64,000 nucleotides of DNA from Solenopsis invicta (taxonomy: Eukaryota; Arthropoda; Insecta; Hymenoptera; Formicidae): the NCBI RefSeq assembly GCF_016802725.1, contig NC_052671.1, positions 15,767,231 to 15,831,230 on the forward strand, given 5' to 3'. The translations under genes and the position numbers were made by a program. The first letter of the stretch is position 1. Every line of letters starts with the position of its first letter. The notes below the pieces were generated by a model. The model saw only the letters and a program-made list of their open reading frames with translations. It had not been told where the DNA came from and ran no database searches. Below are positions 22,591 to 33,311 of the stretch, piece after piece.

Positions 22591-23056
22591 TTGTTTTTGT
22601 GAGATATTTAATTATTATTAACATACATTTCATATAGCTTTCAATTATTTGAGCACGACAATATTACATGTATACTCACGATGACATAAAAGATGAAACT
22701 AATTAAAAGAAATCATTGACGTATATGAAGAAATATGTATTATATTTTGTTTCGCTCGTATAAAATTTTAGCCGAGCCAAGAACGAATGATAATCAAGTT
22801 ATTCTAAATTACATATATTTTTATTATGTACAAGTAGGAGCAAGCATTATACATTAGCGAGCAATGTACATTATTATAATAACGCGGAACCAATTTCTGC
22901 CTCACTAGGCCTTCATCAGCCGCTATCATAAATATCTTAATATTAACAAAATATTGTTAAACAACTAAACTTGAGTAAACGACTCTCGAGTAAAAAATAG
23001 TTACATATTCTAATTGTCGTGGAAAGTCAAAATTAAAAATTATACAAAATTATAAA

Positions 23057-23378
23057 TTAACGATTTTCACGAGCCTCCCGCCTCTCCCGTAGTATTTGAA
23101 TTATTGCTCCTCTTCCGCCACCGCGCCGCATGATTTCTTCAGCTGTAAAAGGAGGAGCTGTAGAAGAATTTGTTTCATCAATGAGTGGTCGTACTATATT
23201 CACCGGGACACTTGCTTTACAAGTGTCGCATTTTGAAGGCGGAAACTAATAATAGATAACAAAATAAAAACAATAATAATAGAAAGTACAAATAATTAAT
23301 GTTATTCATGTAACTAATAAAAGAACTTACTGGAAGATTAGGTTGATAAGATTTGCCACAGCTTGAACAGGATTTCAT
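23057..23378 (-). CDS. Spliced small zinc-ribbon-like protein (left-arm copy)
   Basis: Two exons on the minus strand: 23331-23378 and 23057-23245, intron 23246-23330 with GTAAGT and TATTAG borders. The product of about 78 residues starts MKSCSSCGKSY, continues with CDTCKASVPV after the intron, and ends in an Arg-rich helix (RRGGGRG, LRERREARENR). Two CxxC pairs suggest one zinc site, the tail nucleic-acid binding. Reading frame and splice sites match the right-arm copy at 28100-28421. Role in transposition unknown. Confidence 0.6.
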
Positions 23379-24052
23379 TTTTCACAATAAAAAATGTTGC
23401 AAATATACTAAACTGACGCAAAGCGATAGCACTATATTACTGTTTCATTTATACTATTGTTTTACATATTTATACTACTGTTCTAATATAGGTATGCTTA
23501 CATTATTTATTAACTTTACTTCGAACATTATACATTCAAATGTTACGTAAATATTTCTCTAGATGTGCGCGATTTTATAATTAATATTTACGCAGACTGT
23601 CCTCGAAATGTTTTCGTCATCTCCTATTAGAAAATAGAGTTCCAGGAAAAATCTTATTTATCGTGCATAATAATGTAATAAAATAGCATAATAGTGTAAT
23701 AAAATAGCATTGAAGTAATGTAATACGTTGCTATTTTTCGAAGTAAAGTTTAATAACATAAAGTCACCTTGATGTCTAGACTAAAAAGAAACTCGGTCTT
23801 CGCTTCGCATGTCACTTGGCGCGAGACGCGACCGCGCCTCTTAATTTTGCATACCAGACGATAAATAAGATTAAATAAAAGATTTCTTGGAAATCAATTT
23901 TCTAACGTTTAAGCTATTTGCGCAAAATCTATTCGCGCGGTAAATAAATTCATGTAATTGCGTCTTTTGAGTCATATAAATATATCCGAGGAAGTATTAT
24001 TTCCAGTTTCATTTGCGACGTCAATCAGTTACCATTCTGTCGTTAGTAATCA

Positions 24053-25282
24053 GTGCTTGACAGAAATTTCTGTAAAATGACGCCGTTTAATGTAGCAAAC
24101 GTAATAAACATGTTAGCTACTACGTTTCAAATTGCGAGTATAACACAGACACCTATAACACCAGTGGAAATTGAAGTACATAACGAAATTAAAAATATTT
24201 TACAAAAAGCTCAGGACACACGTTCAGTGATATTGATAGATCATGATTACGTGCTTGATTTTGAAGATCCGTCGGAGCCACATTCCACGCAAGTTGTAGA
24301 ACATATTACGCCTGCAGAAAAAGAAGAAGATGAAGGCAGTTTCGAACCTGAAGAATGCGTTGTTGATGATGAAGGAGGCATAGTCGACTTCAGTTATAAG
24401 AGAAAAGCTGTGGAGTTTTGGAAAAGTGGAAAAAAGGCCTGTAGAACTTTAAGTGCAGTACAACACAAATTCCGCAAGGTTAAATCTTATCATCAACTAT
24501 ACAGGTGGGAGACAAGTTTAGAAAAAGGTGGAACAAATGCAGATAAATTTGCATTTATTGCGGAATATGTACTGCACAAGTTTCAAGAAGCTTGTGATAG
24601 AAAATCAATCATTCATGATATGAATTTAAGATTATGGGCCTTGGAGGCAAAGGATCAAGTGGATCTACCCGAATTCAGGGCAAGTAAATGGTGGATTTGG
24701 AAGTTTAAAAAAGTACACGGAATTGTTTCTCGAAAAATAACCGCATTCCGAACGCAATTTACATTTAAAGATCAAGAAAATATACAAAATGTCGCAAAAG
24801 AATTTGTTTCAAATGTAAAGTCCAAGATCCCAGCTATAGGACTAGAAGAAGTTTATAATGCAGACGAGAGTGGCTTCAACCTTGAAATACATTCTGGGCG
24901 AACATTAGCGAAATCAGGAGTGAAAATAATTGAGGCAGCAGTTCAAAGTATATCTTCAACAACACATAGTTATACTATAATGCCTCTTATTTCGGCAAGT
25001 GGAAATCTTCTTTCACCACTGTACATCGTTTTGAAGGAGTCTACAGGAACATTTGGACCGAGGGTGGAAGAAACTCTATTTCGTCCAGTTAACATATACA
25101 TCCAGGCTTCAAAATCAGGAAAACTCACTGCAGAACATTTCAAAACTTGGTTCACCGAAGTATATCTACCGAATACTGGCAGTAAAAGTATGCTTCTACT
25201 TGACTCATGGACGGGACACTGCCCGAGCCAGCTAGAGCAACATGTACCACAAGGTAAAGAAGAAATACTCACGATGACATAA
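24053..25282 (+). pseudogene. Truncated pogo-like transposase (left arm)
   Basis: Same protein as the minus-strand copy (25791-27425) for about 400 residues; the natural ATG is at 24077. It contains the DNA-binding region, ADESGFNL (first Asp) and LLLDSWTGHC (second Asp). It is cut after QGKE at the end of the inverted arm, followed by a few unrelated residues (EILTMT). The third catalytic Asp and the C-terminal Cys cluster are missing, so it should be inactive. Confidence 0.85.
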
Positions 25283-25790
25283 AAGATGAAACTAATTAAA
25301 AGAAATCATTGATGCATAACGATAGCAACTTACATTACTTCAATGCTATTTTATTACACTGTTATGTATACCGCACCATAAAAAAAGATGAAACTCTATT
25401 TTTTAACGTTAAAATATATATATAATAATTACATACAATTAGGCATGATTTATATATATAATTTTATGTATTTTTATATAACCATACATAATTGTTTACA
25501 GTGATATATGTATATACAATATTTCTCTTCAGCTTACAAAAGATTGTCAAGAAGGAGTCTTGGTTTACAATATTACTCTAAAATTCATGTATCCATTCAC
25601 ACAATTCTACGCGCTTGCTACCTATTCTTCATCTTCCTATTCTCTACCTATATACATCTCTACACACTTTATAAATATTTTACCTTTTACATTTTTAACA
25701 ATTATATAATGATTACAGAAAGTTGTGTGCAATTATTATATATAACTATCACATAGTTTTTATATATATTTATATATATTTACATGAAAA
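25263..25790. other. Mosaic loop of the foldback element
   Basis: The first ~50 bp (ACTCACGATGACATAAAAG...) copies sequence from about 22674-22722, and 25330-25366 copies 27751-27787. The rest is AT-rich with no gene. Such templated filler is what replication-based repair leaves at inverted-duplication junctions; that mechanism is inference. Confidence 0.6.
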
Positions 25791-27425
25791 TTACGGATTA
25801 TATGTGCTACAGTAATGATAGTCTTCGTAAAAATGTTTGAAACAAAAATATTCGCCACACCATGCACAATGCATAAATGCGGCCTTTCCACAGATACTAC
25901 ATTTTGGCACATGCTTTTCAGTTTTAAAATAACAATATTCTACAGGGTTTTGAAAGTGGTCGGGACGCGTTTCTACATATCCGCTTTTAAACCACGAATA
26001 TTTAAAAAGGTTTTTAAATCTAGGTGAAGATAGTTGATTGTGAGTTAGTGATTGTAATTTAATTATTTCATTACGGGAGTGCAAATTAATATCTTCCTCT
26101 TGAAGAATGACATTATCTGAAAATGTTCGCACAAAATTTTTCCAAATTCGGAATCCAAAGACATCTAGAGGCTGAATGATACCCGTCGTCTTCTTTGGAA
26201 TGGTTAAAAATGTAACTTCTTTACCTTGTGGTACATGTTGCTCTAGCTGGCTCGGGCAGTGTCCCGTCCATGAGTCAAGTAGAAGCATACTTTTACTGCC
26301 AGTATTCGGTAGATATACTTCGGTGAACCAAGTTTTGATATGTTCTGCAGTGAGTTTTCCTGATTTTGAAGCCTGGATGTATATGTTAACTGGACGAAAT
26401 AGAGTTTCTTCCACCCTCGGTCCAAATGTTCCTGTAGACTCCTTCAAAACGATGTACAGTGGTGAAAGAAGATTTCCACTTGCCGAAATAAGAGGCATTA
26501 TAGTATAACTATGTGTTGTTGAAGATATACTTTGAACTGCTGCCTCAATTATTTTCACTCCTGATTTCGCTAATGTTCGCCCAGAATGTATTTCAAGGTT
26601 GAAGCCACTCTCGTCTGCATTATAAACTTCTTCTAGTCCTATAGCTGGGATCTTGGACTTTACATTTGAAACAAATTCTTTTGCGACATTTTGTGTATTT
26701 TCTTGATCTTTAAATGTAAATTGCGTTCGGAATGCGGTTATTTTTCGAGAAACAATTCCGTGTACTTTTTTAAACTTCCAAATCCACCATTTACTTGCCC
26801 TGAATTCGGGTAGATCCACTTGATCCTTTGCCTCCAAGGCCCATAATCTTAAATTCATATCATGAATGATTGATTTTCTATCACAAGCTTCTTGAAACTT
26901 GTGCAGTACATATTCCGCAATAAATGCAAATTTATCTGCATTTGTTCCACCTTTTTCTAAACTTGTCTCCCACCTGTATAGTTGATGATAAGATTTAACC
27001 TTGCGGAATTTGTGTTGTACTGCACTTAAAGTTCTACAGGCCTTTTTTCCACTTTTCCAAAACTCCACAGCTTTTCTCTTATAACTGAAGTCGACTATGC
27101 CTCCTTCATCATCAACAACGCATTCTTCAGGTTCGAAACTGCCTTCATCTTCTTCTTTTTCTGCAGGCGTAATATGTTCTACAACTTGCGTGGAATGTGG
27201 CTCCGACGGATCTTCAAAATCAAGCACGTAATCATGATCTATCAATATCACTGAACGTGTGTCCTGAGCTTTTTGTAAAATATTTTTAATTTCGTTATGT
27301 ACTTCAATTTCCACTGGTGTTATAGGTGTCTGTGTTATACTCGCAATTTGAAACGTAGTAGCTAACATGTTTATTACGTTTGCTACATTAAACGGCGTCA
27401 TTTTACAGAAATTTCTGTCAAGCAC
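25791..27425 (-). CDS. Pogo/Tigger-like (CENP-B-type) DDD transposase, full length
   Basis: 544 residues as an open frame; the first true ATG is at 27401 (MTPFNVANV), giving about 536. An acidic N-terminal part is followed by a helix-turn-helix DNA-binding region (about 135-250). The DDE core shows NADESGFNL (first Asp), LLLDSWTGHC (second Asp) and GIIQPLDVFGFRIWK (third Asp), the pogo signature. A C-terminal Cys/His cluster (CSICGKAAFMHC, CGEYFC, HFYEDYHYC) is an unusual zinc-binding addition. Intact. Its 5' two-thirds lie in the right arm and are duplicated in the left arm. Confidence 0.88.
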   Translation of the reverse strand: MLDRNFCKMTPFNVANVINMLATTFQIASITQTPITPVEIEVHNEIKNILQKAQDTRSVILIDHDYVLDFEDPSEPHSTQVVEHITPAEKEEDEGSFEPEECVVDDEGGIVDFSYKRKAVEFWKSGKKACRTLSAVQHKFRKVKSYHQLYRWETSLEKGGTNADKFAFIAEYVLHKFQEACDRKSIIHDMNLRLWALEAKDQVDLPEFRASKWWIWKFKKVHGIVSRKITAFRTQFTFKDQENTQNVAKEFVSNVKSKIPAIGLEEVYNADESGFNLEIHSGRTLAKSGVKIIEAAVQSISSTTHSYTIMPLISASGNLLSPLYIVLKESTGTFGPRVEETLFRPVNIYIQASKSGKLTAEHIKTWFTEVYLPNTGSKSMLLLDSWTGHCPSQLEQHVPQGKEVTFLTIPKKTTGIIQPLDVFGFRIWKNFVRTFSDNVILQEEDINLHSRNEIIKLQSLTHNQLSSPRFKNLFKYSWFKSGYVETRPDHFQNPVEYCYFKTEKHVPKCSICGKAAFMHCAWCGEYFCFKHFYEDYHYCSTYNP

Positions 27426-28099
27426 TGATTACTAACGACAGAATGGTAACTGATTGACGTCGCAAATGAAACTGGAAATAATACTTCCTCGGATATATTT
27501 ATATGACTCAAAAGACGCAATTACATGAATTTATTTACCGCGCGAATAGATTTTGCGCAAATAGCTTAAACGTTAGAAAATTGATTTCCAAGAAATCTTT
27601 TATTTAATCTTATTTATCGTCTGGTATGCAAAATTAAGAGGCGCGGTCGCGTCTCGCGCCAAGTGACATGCGAAGCGAAGACCGAGTTTCTTTTTAGTCT
27701 AGACATCAAGGTGACTTTATGTTATTAAACTTTACTTCGAAAAATAGCAACGTATTACATTACTTCAATGCTATTTTATTACACTATTATGCTATTTTAT
27801 TACATTATTATGCACGATAAATAAGATTTTTCCTGGAACTCTATTTTCTAATAGGAGATGACGAAAACATTTCGAGGACAGTCTGCGTAAATATTAATTA
27901 TAAAATCGCGCACATCTAGAGAAATATTTACGTAACATTTGAATGTATAATGTTCGAAGTAAAGTTAATAAATAATGTAAGCATACCTATATTAGAACAG
28001 TAGTATAAATACGTAAAACAATAGTATAAATGAAACAGTAATATAGTGCTATCGCTTTGCGTCAGTTTAGTATATTTGCAACATTTTTTATTGTGAAAA

Positions 28100-28421
28100 A
28101 TGAAATCCTGTTCAAGCTGTGGCAAATCTTATCAACCTAATCTTCCAGTAAGTTCTTTTATTAGTTACATGAATAACATTAATTATTTGTACTTTCTATT
28201 ATTATTGTTTTTATTTTGTTATCTATTATTAGTTTCCGCCTTCAAAATGCGACACTTGTAAAGCAAGTGTCCCGGTGAATATAGTACGACCACTCATTGA
28301 TGAAACAAATTCTTCTACAGCTCCTCCTTTTACAGCTGAAGAAATCATGCGGCGCGGTGGCGGAAGAGGAGCAATAATTCAAATACTACGGGAGAGGCGG
28401 GAGGCTCGTGAAAATCGTTAA
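28100..28421 (+). CDS. Spliced small zinc-ribbon-like protein (right-arm copy)
   Basis: Exon 1 28100-28147 and exon 2 28233-28421; the 85 bp intron begins GTAAGT and ends TATTAG at a codon boundary. The product has CSSC and CDTC pairs and an Arg-rich C-terminus (RRGGGRGAIIQILRERREAR). It is identical in layout to the left-arm gene. It lies upstream of, and divergent from, the transposase. Too short per exon to appear as an ordinary ORF. It could be an accessory DNA-binding protein; no known family assigned. Confidence 0.6.
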
Positions 28422-29589
28422 TTTATAATTTTGTATAATTTTTAATTTTGACTTTCCACGACAATTAGAATATGTAACTATTTTTTACTCGAGAGTCGTT
28501 TACTCAAGTTTAGTTGTTTAACAATATTTTGTTAATATTAAGATATTTATGATAGCGGCTGATGAAGGCCTAGTGAGGCAGAAATTGGTTCCGCGTTATT
28601 ATAATAATGTACATTGCTCGCTAATGTATAATGCTTGCTCCTACTTGTACATAATAAAAATATATGTAATTTAGAATAACTTGATTATCATTCGTTCTTG
28701 GCTCGGCTAAAATTTTATACGAGCGAAACAAAATATAATACATATTTCTTCATATACGTCAATGATTTCTTTTAATTAGTTTCATCTTTTATGTCATCGT
28801 GAGTATACATGTAATATTGTCGTGCTCAAATAATTGAAAGCTATATGAAATGTATGTTAATAATAATTAAATATCTCACAAAAACAAAAAAAAATTATTT
28901 TAAATTATTGTTGTAAAGTACTCTTCGAACCATTCAACTTTTATTCAGAACATTTTTCTCTATCTCTTACAGTTTCGACGATACACGCTTCGAAAAAACA
29001 AAACCGATTTTTTCAAAGGGGTGTTTCACCCCTAAAAGTGAGAGTGGGCACGTATAAAAAAATACGTGTCCCTTATTTTGATCTGTACGACAGATCGTAT
29101 TAAAGACTCGTCAAAATCGAAGGGGAACACTTTCATAGTGCACGGACGGGTGCGCGTACCATGCATTATGGAGTGGTTTTTAATTATTTAAAAAAAATGG
29201 AAATGTTGCAACATAGCTTTGTCATATACCGTTGAATTCGTAATAAAATAAGCTTTATTTTGCTTATAAAAAAAAATAAAAATTTTGAAAAAAAATAGGT
29301 AGGTGGTGGGGGAAAGTATTAAAAAAAATAAAAAAAAAATTTTTCTTTATCACTGTTATAAAGTACTCTTGCAGCCATTCAACTTTTATTCAGAACATTT
29401 TTCTCTATCTCTTAGTTTCGACGATATTTGCTTGGAAAGAAAAAATCCGATTTTTTTCAAAGGGATGTTTCACCCCCTTAAACTGAAATTGGGCACCAAC
29501 AAAAAATATTTTTGTGTTACGGATGAACTCCTCTATGTGTACACCAAATTTCAGAATTTTTTGAATTTTCGGGTTGCCAAACGTTCCTT

Positions 29590-29708
29590 GTTAGTACGAG
29601 TATATTCTTTCCGCTATTTTGTATACGTTTGTGTATATTTAACGTTGCTTTGAATACATTTATATCGTTTTACAATGTTTTTTCTTACAAATATATGTGT
29701 GTATAAAA
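29590..29708. other. Spacer between foldback element and integrase stop
   Basis: Polinton sequence with AT-rich 3' flank of the integrase gene. No gene. Confidence 0.4.
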
Positions 29709-30649
29709 TCAAACAACGTCTCTTTTATTTATCCACGAATTATGCGATCCATCGAATCCCAGCCATTTCACGTAGACTTTATCTCCTTTCTTCCTCAAAA
29801 TTTTCTCGACAAGGAAAACGTCCGGATACTTCGCTTGATGTAATTCATGTTCGTAGAAAGCGCCCGCGATGCTTTTTCCACGATAATCTTCGAGGAGGTA
29901 TGTAACGGGGTTCGTTCTTTGCACTTTAACGATCGTAAACACCTCGGTGATCCAATTTGGTGTAAAATTTTTCTCAAAAATTGTCTTGTGCTTGCTCACG
30001 CGTACCTTAGCTCCGACCTTGAATTTTGCAGGAGCAGCGAGCATCTTAACGTGACTATACACGGTGTTCAACAGCTTTTTAACCGACGCCGGCGTTATAT
30101 CCACAGGTCGCATGCCTATCGTTCTATGCAGCGTGTCGTTGTATTCGGAAACCAGACGCGGTAGCTCGTCGACCCACTTGTAAGATCCTTGCAACGTAAA
30201 CATCTTCCACATCTTATCTTTCAAAGTTCTATTGAAGCGCTCGATTATCGATGCTTTTAACACCGAATACGTGGAATAATGATTAATATGGTGTTTTCTC
30301 AAGAGTTTCTGCACAGCGGCGTTGTAAAACTCTTTGCCCATATCCGTTTGCAAGTTGCGTGGACATCTTCCGCTCTTCCGAATTATCTCGGCGATGACGT
30401 CAGCCGTCTCTTTTCCGCTCTTACTCTTCATCCCTACTGCCCATGCAAATTTGCTCAGCGCATCGATCATGGTAAGTATATAATGATGACCTCTGTTAAT
30501 ATTCGAATACGGACGCATCTCGACGATATCCGCTTGTCACAAGTCGTCGAACCCTTTGATTATAACATGTCTTCGTGGAAAATGTCTTCGAGCAGATGCA
30601 TGCAATTCCTTGACGAGGCGTCGTCTCTCGGAGCTAATTCTCTTCGATG
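29709..30649 (-). pseudogene. Polinton integrase with chromodomain, interrupted by gypsy
   Basis: The main open part is 29709-30518 (269 residues). It holds the retroviral-type core: TMIDALSKFAW (first Asp), LQTDMGKEF (second Asp), IIERFNRTLK (Glu). An SH3-like DNA-binding segment (KVGAKVRVSKHK) and a C-terminal chromodomain (VEKILRKKGDKVYVKWLGF, SWINKRD) follow. Upstream is an in-frame TGA (30539-30537) and then the coding region meets the gypsy LTR at 30650. The first codons lie on the far side of gypsy at 42868-42858, so the element hit the gene about four codons after its start. It would insert the Polinton genome; convergent with polymerase. Confidence 0.85.
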
Positions 30650-32454
30650 TGTAACGTCCGCTGACGTCTATTATCGTTTAGCTTTGCAACATATTTCTGC
30701 ATTATTACTATTCATGTTAATATTAATTAATCAGCTTATAACCATTGTAGCAACCGTTTATTAATAATCACATTATAATTATGTATTATCATCATAAGCG
30801 ATACTTATCATGCGATACTTACCATAAGAACCTACCATTATCATGCGATACTTACCACGCGACACTTACCATCTAAGATGTTACCACCTAAAACGTTACC
30901 ATCACAAGTTACCATCAAAATAGTTACCATCTAAGATGTTACCACCTAAAACGTTACCATCATAAGTTACCATCTAAGACATTATCATCATTACCATTAT
31001 CACTCCCACGCTTCGGGTGGGAGTTGCGCGCGCCGCCGGGCAACCTGGTGGGGTACCCCCACGCTTCCCGCGCGACACGAAGCCAAGCGCCGCTCCGTGC
31101 GTTGCTAGGCGAAAGTAGTTCTAGTTCCCGCGTCATCGCGATCGGTCGACTCTTAGGAGTCGCTCCGCGAATCTACTAAATCTTAGTTCTAGTTCCCGCG
31201 TCATCGCGATCGGTCGACTCTTAGGAGTCGCTCCGCGAATCTACTAAATCTTAGTTCTAGTTCCCGCGTCATCGCGATCGGTCGACTCTTAGGAGTCGCT
31301 CCGCGAATCTACTAAATCTTTACTAATTCAAAATCTTTTACTTAACATTTCTACATCCGACATTCAATCACGACTCGCGCAAAGAGTCTAGTTTATGTAA
31401 CCAATATCGCGAAGCGTATAATAAATTAGTATCAATAATTTTTAAGTCTTGTATTAGTTTAACTTTAATAATGAATAATAAATATTGTTTATCTTTTATA
31501 TAACAGTGTCTTATTGTGTTAATTGCCAAATCTAATATAATTACGTTCCCTAATTCGATCCATCTTTCCGTGCGATTAAATAAAATCAATTGTTTAAACA
31601 TTATTTAACAACAAGTGCATCAGCCTCAAGATCATCATCGACGCCGTCTCCATCAACCTATTACGCTAACCATTGATCAACCAGAGCTGCTGGGTATCTC
31701 CTCAATACATCATCGACTCTTTTGTTTAAACAATTAATTGGTTGGTCAAAATATCAACGCCGTCATCCCTGTCCAAGCCATTGCAGACAGAGAGCAGAAT
31801 CCTAGCCGTGCTAACCCATTTTCCGTTGGTATAATCTAGCAAAAAGGTAAGTAACGTTTAAATAAATAATAATTGTTGCATCTCTCGTAACGTAATATTG
31901 CATGGCAGCAGCGTCACCTGACGCATTTCTCACCCGCTACGCGATAGCCCGGCATTCCGGAGCGACCGTTACGGCTCTCAGCCACGAGTCATTGTAATTC
32001 GACTCTTATCTAATCAACGCGCGATAGCGCCGGTCGACTCGAGCGAGTTTATGCATGCATTTTGGCTCCCTATAAAATATTCACCGGAGCATTTTAAGCA
32101 TTTCAATTAGTAGTCGTTCTTACAAATTCGTAAATGTCGATAAATTAAATAAATAGAATAAATAAATGGGCCCGAATAACAATCGCTTCCTTCGGGTCAG
32201 TTCTTAATAATTAACACCTCTTGCAATTGTAACTATAAAATTCATAAGCAGTTACAATTAGCTAAATAAACAGGCATAAATAACACTTGCTTCTTACAGG
32301 TCTGCCCCGAATAACTAAGATTTTTAGTAAAACTTAAACGTGAATTTAATTATAAATTTCGATAAACCCAGTTGCTTAGTACAAATACCCCTTATCGCGA
32401 TTCCGTCCCTGCGCGCGATATATTTTGTGCGATTGACGAAACCGCGACGTGACA
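30650..32454 (+). repeat. 5' LTR of gypsy element (1805 bp)
   Basis: TGTAACG...CGTGACA. TATA box TATAAAAT at 32071-32078 and AATAAA repeats at about 32143-32165. Contains repeated GTTACCATC-type motifs (30840-31000) and three copies of a 68 bp unit (31116-31320). Confidence 0.93.
31116..31320. repeat. 68 bp tandem unit, three copies, in 5' LTR
   Basis: Unit begins TAGTTCTAGTTCCCGCGTC and includes the palindrome GACTCTTAGGAGTC. The 3' LTR has four copies. Confidence 0.9.
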
Positions 32455-32458
32455 AAAT

Positions 32459-32476
32459 TGGTGACAGCGGTGGGAT
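32459..32476 (+). other. Primer binding site of gypsy element
   Basis: TGGTGACAGCGGTGGGAT begins four bases after the 5' LTR. Its complement ends ATCCCACCGCTGTCACCA, which looks like a tRNA 3' end. The Leu isoacceptor group is the best guess from acceptor-stem similarity, not verified. Confidence 0.65.
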
Positions 32477-32488
32477 TTGACAAGTTTC

Positions 32489-32840
32489 ATGGTAAACCCT
32501 TCCGTCGATAAATGTCGGTAATTTTGAATGGTAAATCCTTCCGTCGATAAATGTCGATAATTTTGAATGGTAAATCCTTCCGTCGATAAATGTCGGTAAT
32601 TTTGAATGGTAAATCCTTCCGTCGATAAATGTCGGTAATTTTGAATGGTAAATCCTTCCGTCGATAAATGTCGGTAATTTTGAATGGTAAATCCTTCCGT
32701 TGATAAATTTCGCTAATTTTGAATGGTAATCCTCCCGTCGATAAATGTCGGTAATTCTGAATGGTAAACCCTTCCGCCAGTAAATATCGGTAACCCTGAA
32801 TGGTAAATCCCTTCCGTCGGTAACAATACTAATAAATTGA
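32489..32840. repeat. 39 bp tandem array, about nine copies, in gypsy leader
   Basis: Unit ATGGTAAATCCTTCCGTCG plus AATGTCGGTAATTTTGA, nearly perfect in the middle and degenerate at the 3' end. Lies between the PBS and the first ORF, where packaging signals normally reside. Confidence 0.92.
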
Positions 32841-32868
32841 ATGATTCATCCACAATGACGTAAAGAAC

Positions 32869-33288
32869 ATGTGCCCCCCTCACAGCATTCCTAGCAACAA
32901 CCGCGAATTACGTGACGAGGCCTATTTAAACTGGATTCATACGGCTCGTTGCTGCATCGCTTTATTCTTTCAACACAGAGTAACGAACCAAATAATTTGT
33001 GACGAATGCCAATCAGACTTACCTCCCTATGAAGAGACTGATTACGACAGAGTATCTAGACATTACATACATATTAGTGGCCCCGCACAGGCCCCACAAA
33101 TTGAGCTCTACCATACCTGTCGCAGACCTATCCCTTTCAGCAGAATCCCGAGCCTATGTCCTGTTTGCCACAACGTTCTAGACGACTTTCTGCGATACTT
33201 ACAACACGCAAGCGACAGACCATTCGACAGCAACGAAGCAACCATAATCGCAATTAATCAAACGCGCAATCTCCCAACAGCCGGCTAG
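32869..33288 (+). CDS. Gypsy leader ORF: small Cys-rich protein (139 aa)
   Basis: Complete frame upstream of gag, which most gypsy elements lack. Visible features: TARCCIALFF helix, CDEC, a ~35-residue spacer, YHTCRRPIP, IPSLCPVCHN, then a helical tail. The CxxC / HxC / CxxC pattern fits a RING-like zinc fold. It aligns well with the Polinton gene at 16671-17039 (T..C, CxxC, CR.P, IP..CP.C.N). The role is unknown; it might act in transcription or host interaction. Confidence 0.65.
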   Translation: MCPPHSIPSNNRELRDEAYLNWIHTARCCIALFFQHRVTNQIICDECQSDLPPYEETDYDRVSRHYIHISGPAQAPQIELYHTCRRPIPFSRIPSLCPVCHNVLDDFLRYLQHASDRPFDSNEATIIAINQTRNLPTAG

Positions 33289-33311
33289 CATCCTATCGAA
33301 ATACAACCATA

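Larger units (their letters stand above)
21891..29589. mobile_element. Foldback pogo/Tigger-like element, 3.37 kb inverted arms
   Basis: Termini AAGGAACGTTTGGCAACCC and its complement. The left arm 21891-25262 and right arm 26216-29589 are reverse complements with rare differences. The loop 25263-26215 holds the unique C-terminal part of the transposase plus scrambled pieces. Each arm carries a spliced small zinc-protein gene and a transposase 5' part; only the right arm plus loop gives the complete transposase. No clear target duplication is seen. Arm differences (for example one Ile/Thr and one Phe/Ile change in the transposase) argue against a pure assembly artefact. Confidence 0.8.

Noticed and set aside
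21891..29589. The large palindrome as a simple assembly error
   Set aside because: The arms differ by substitutions and a small indel and the loop contains filler from within the element. Not excluded, but an exact duplicated contig would show no differences.
32489..32840. Possible CRISPR-like array
   Set aside because: Units are contiguous 39 bp tandem copies with no unique spacers, and the setting is a eukaryotic LTR element leader.
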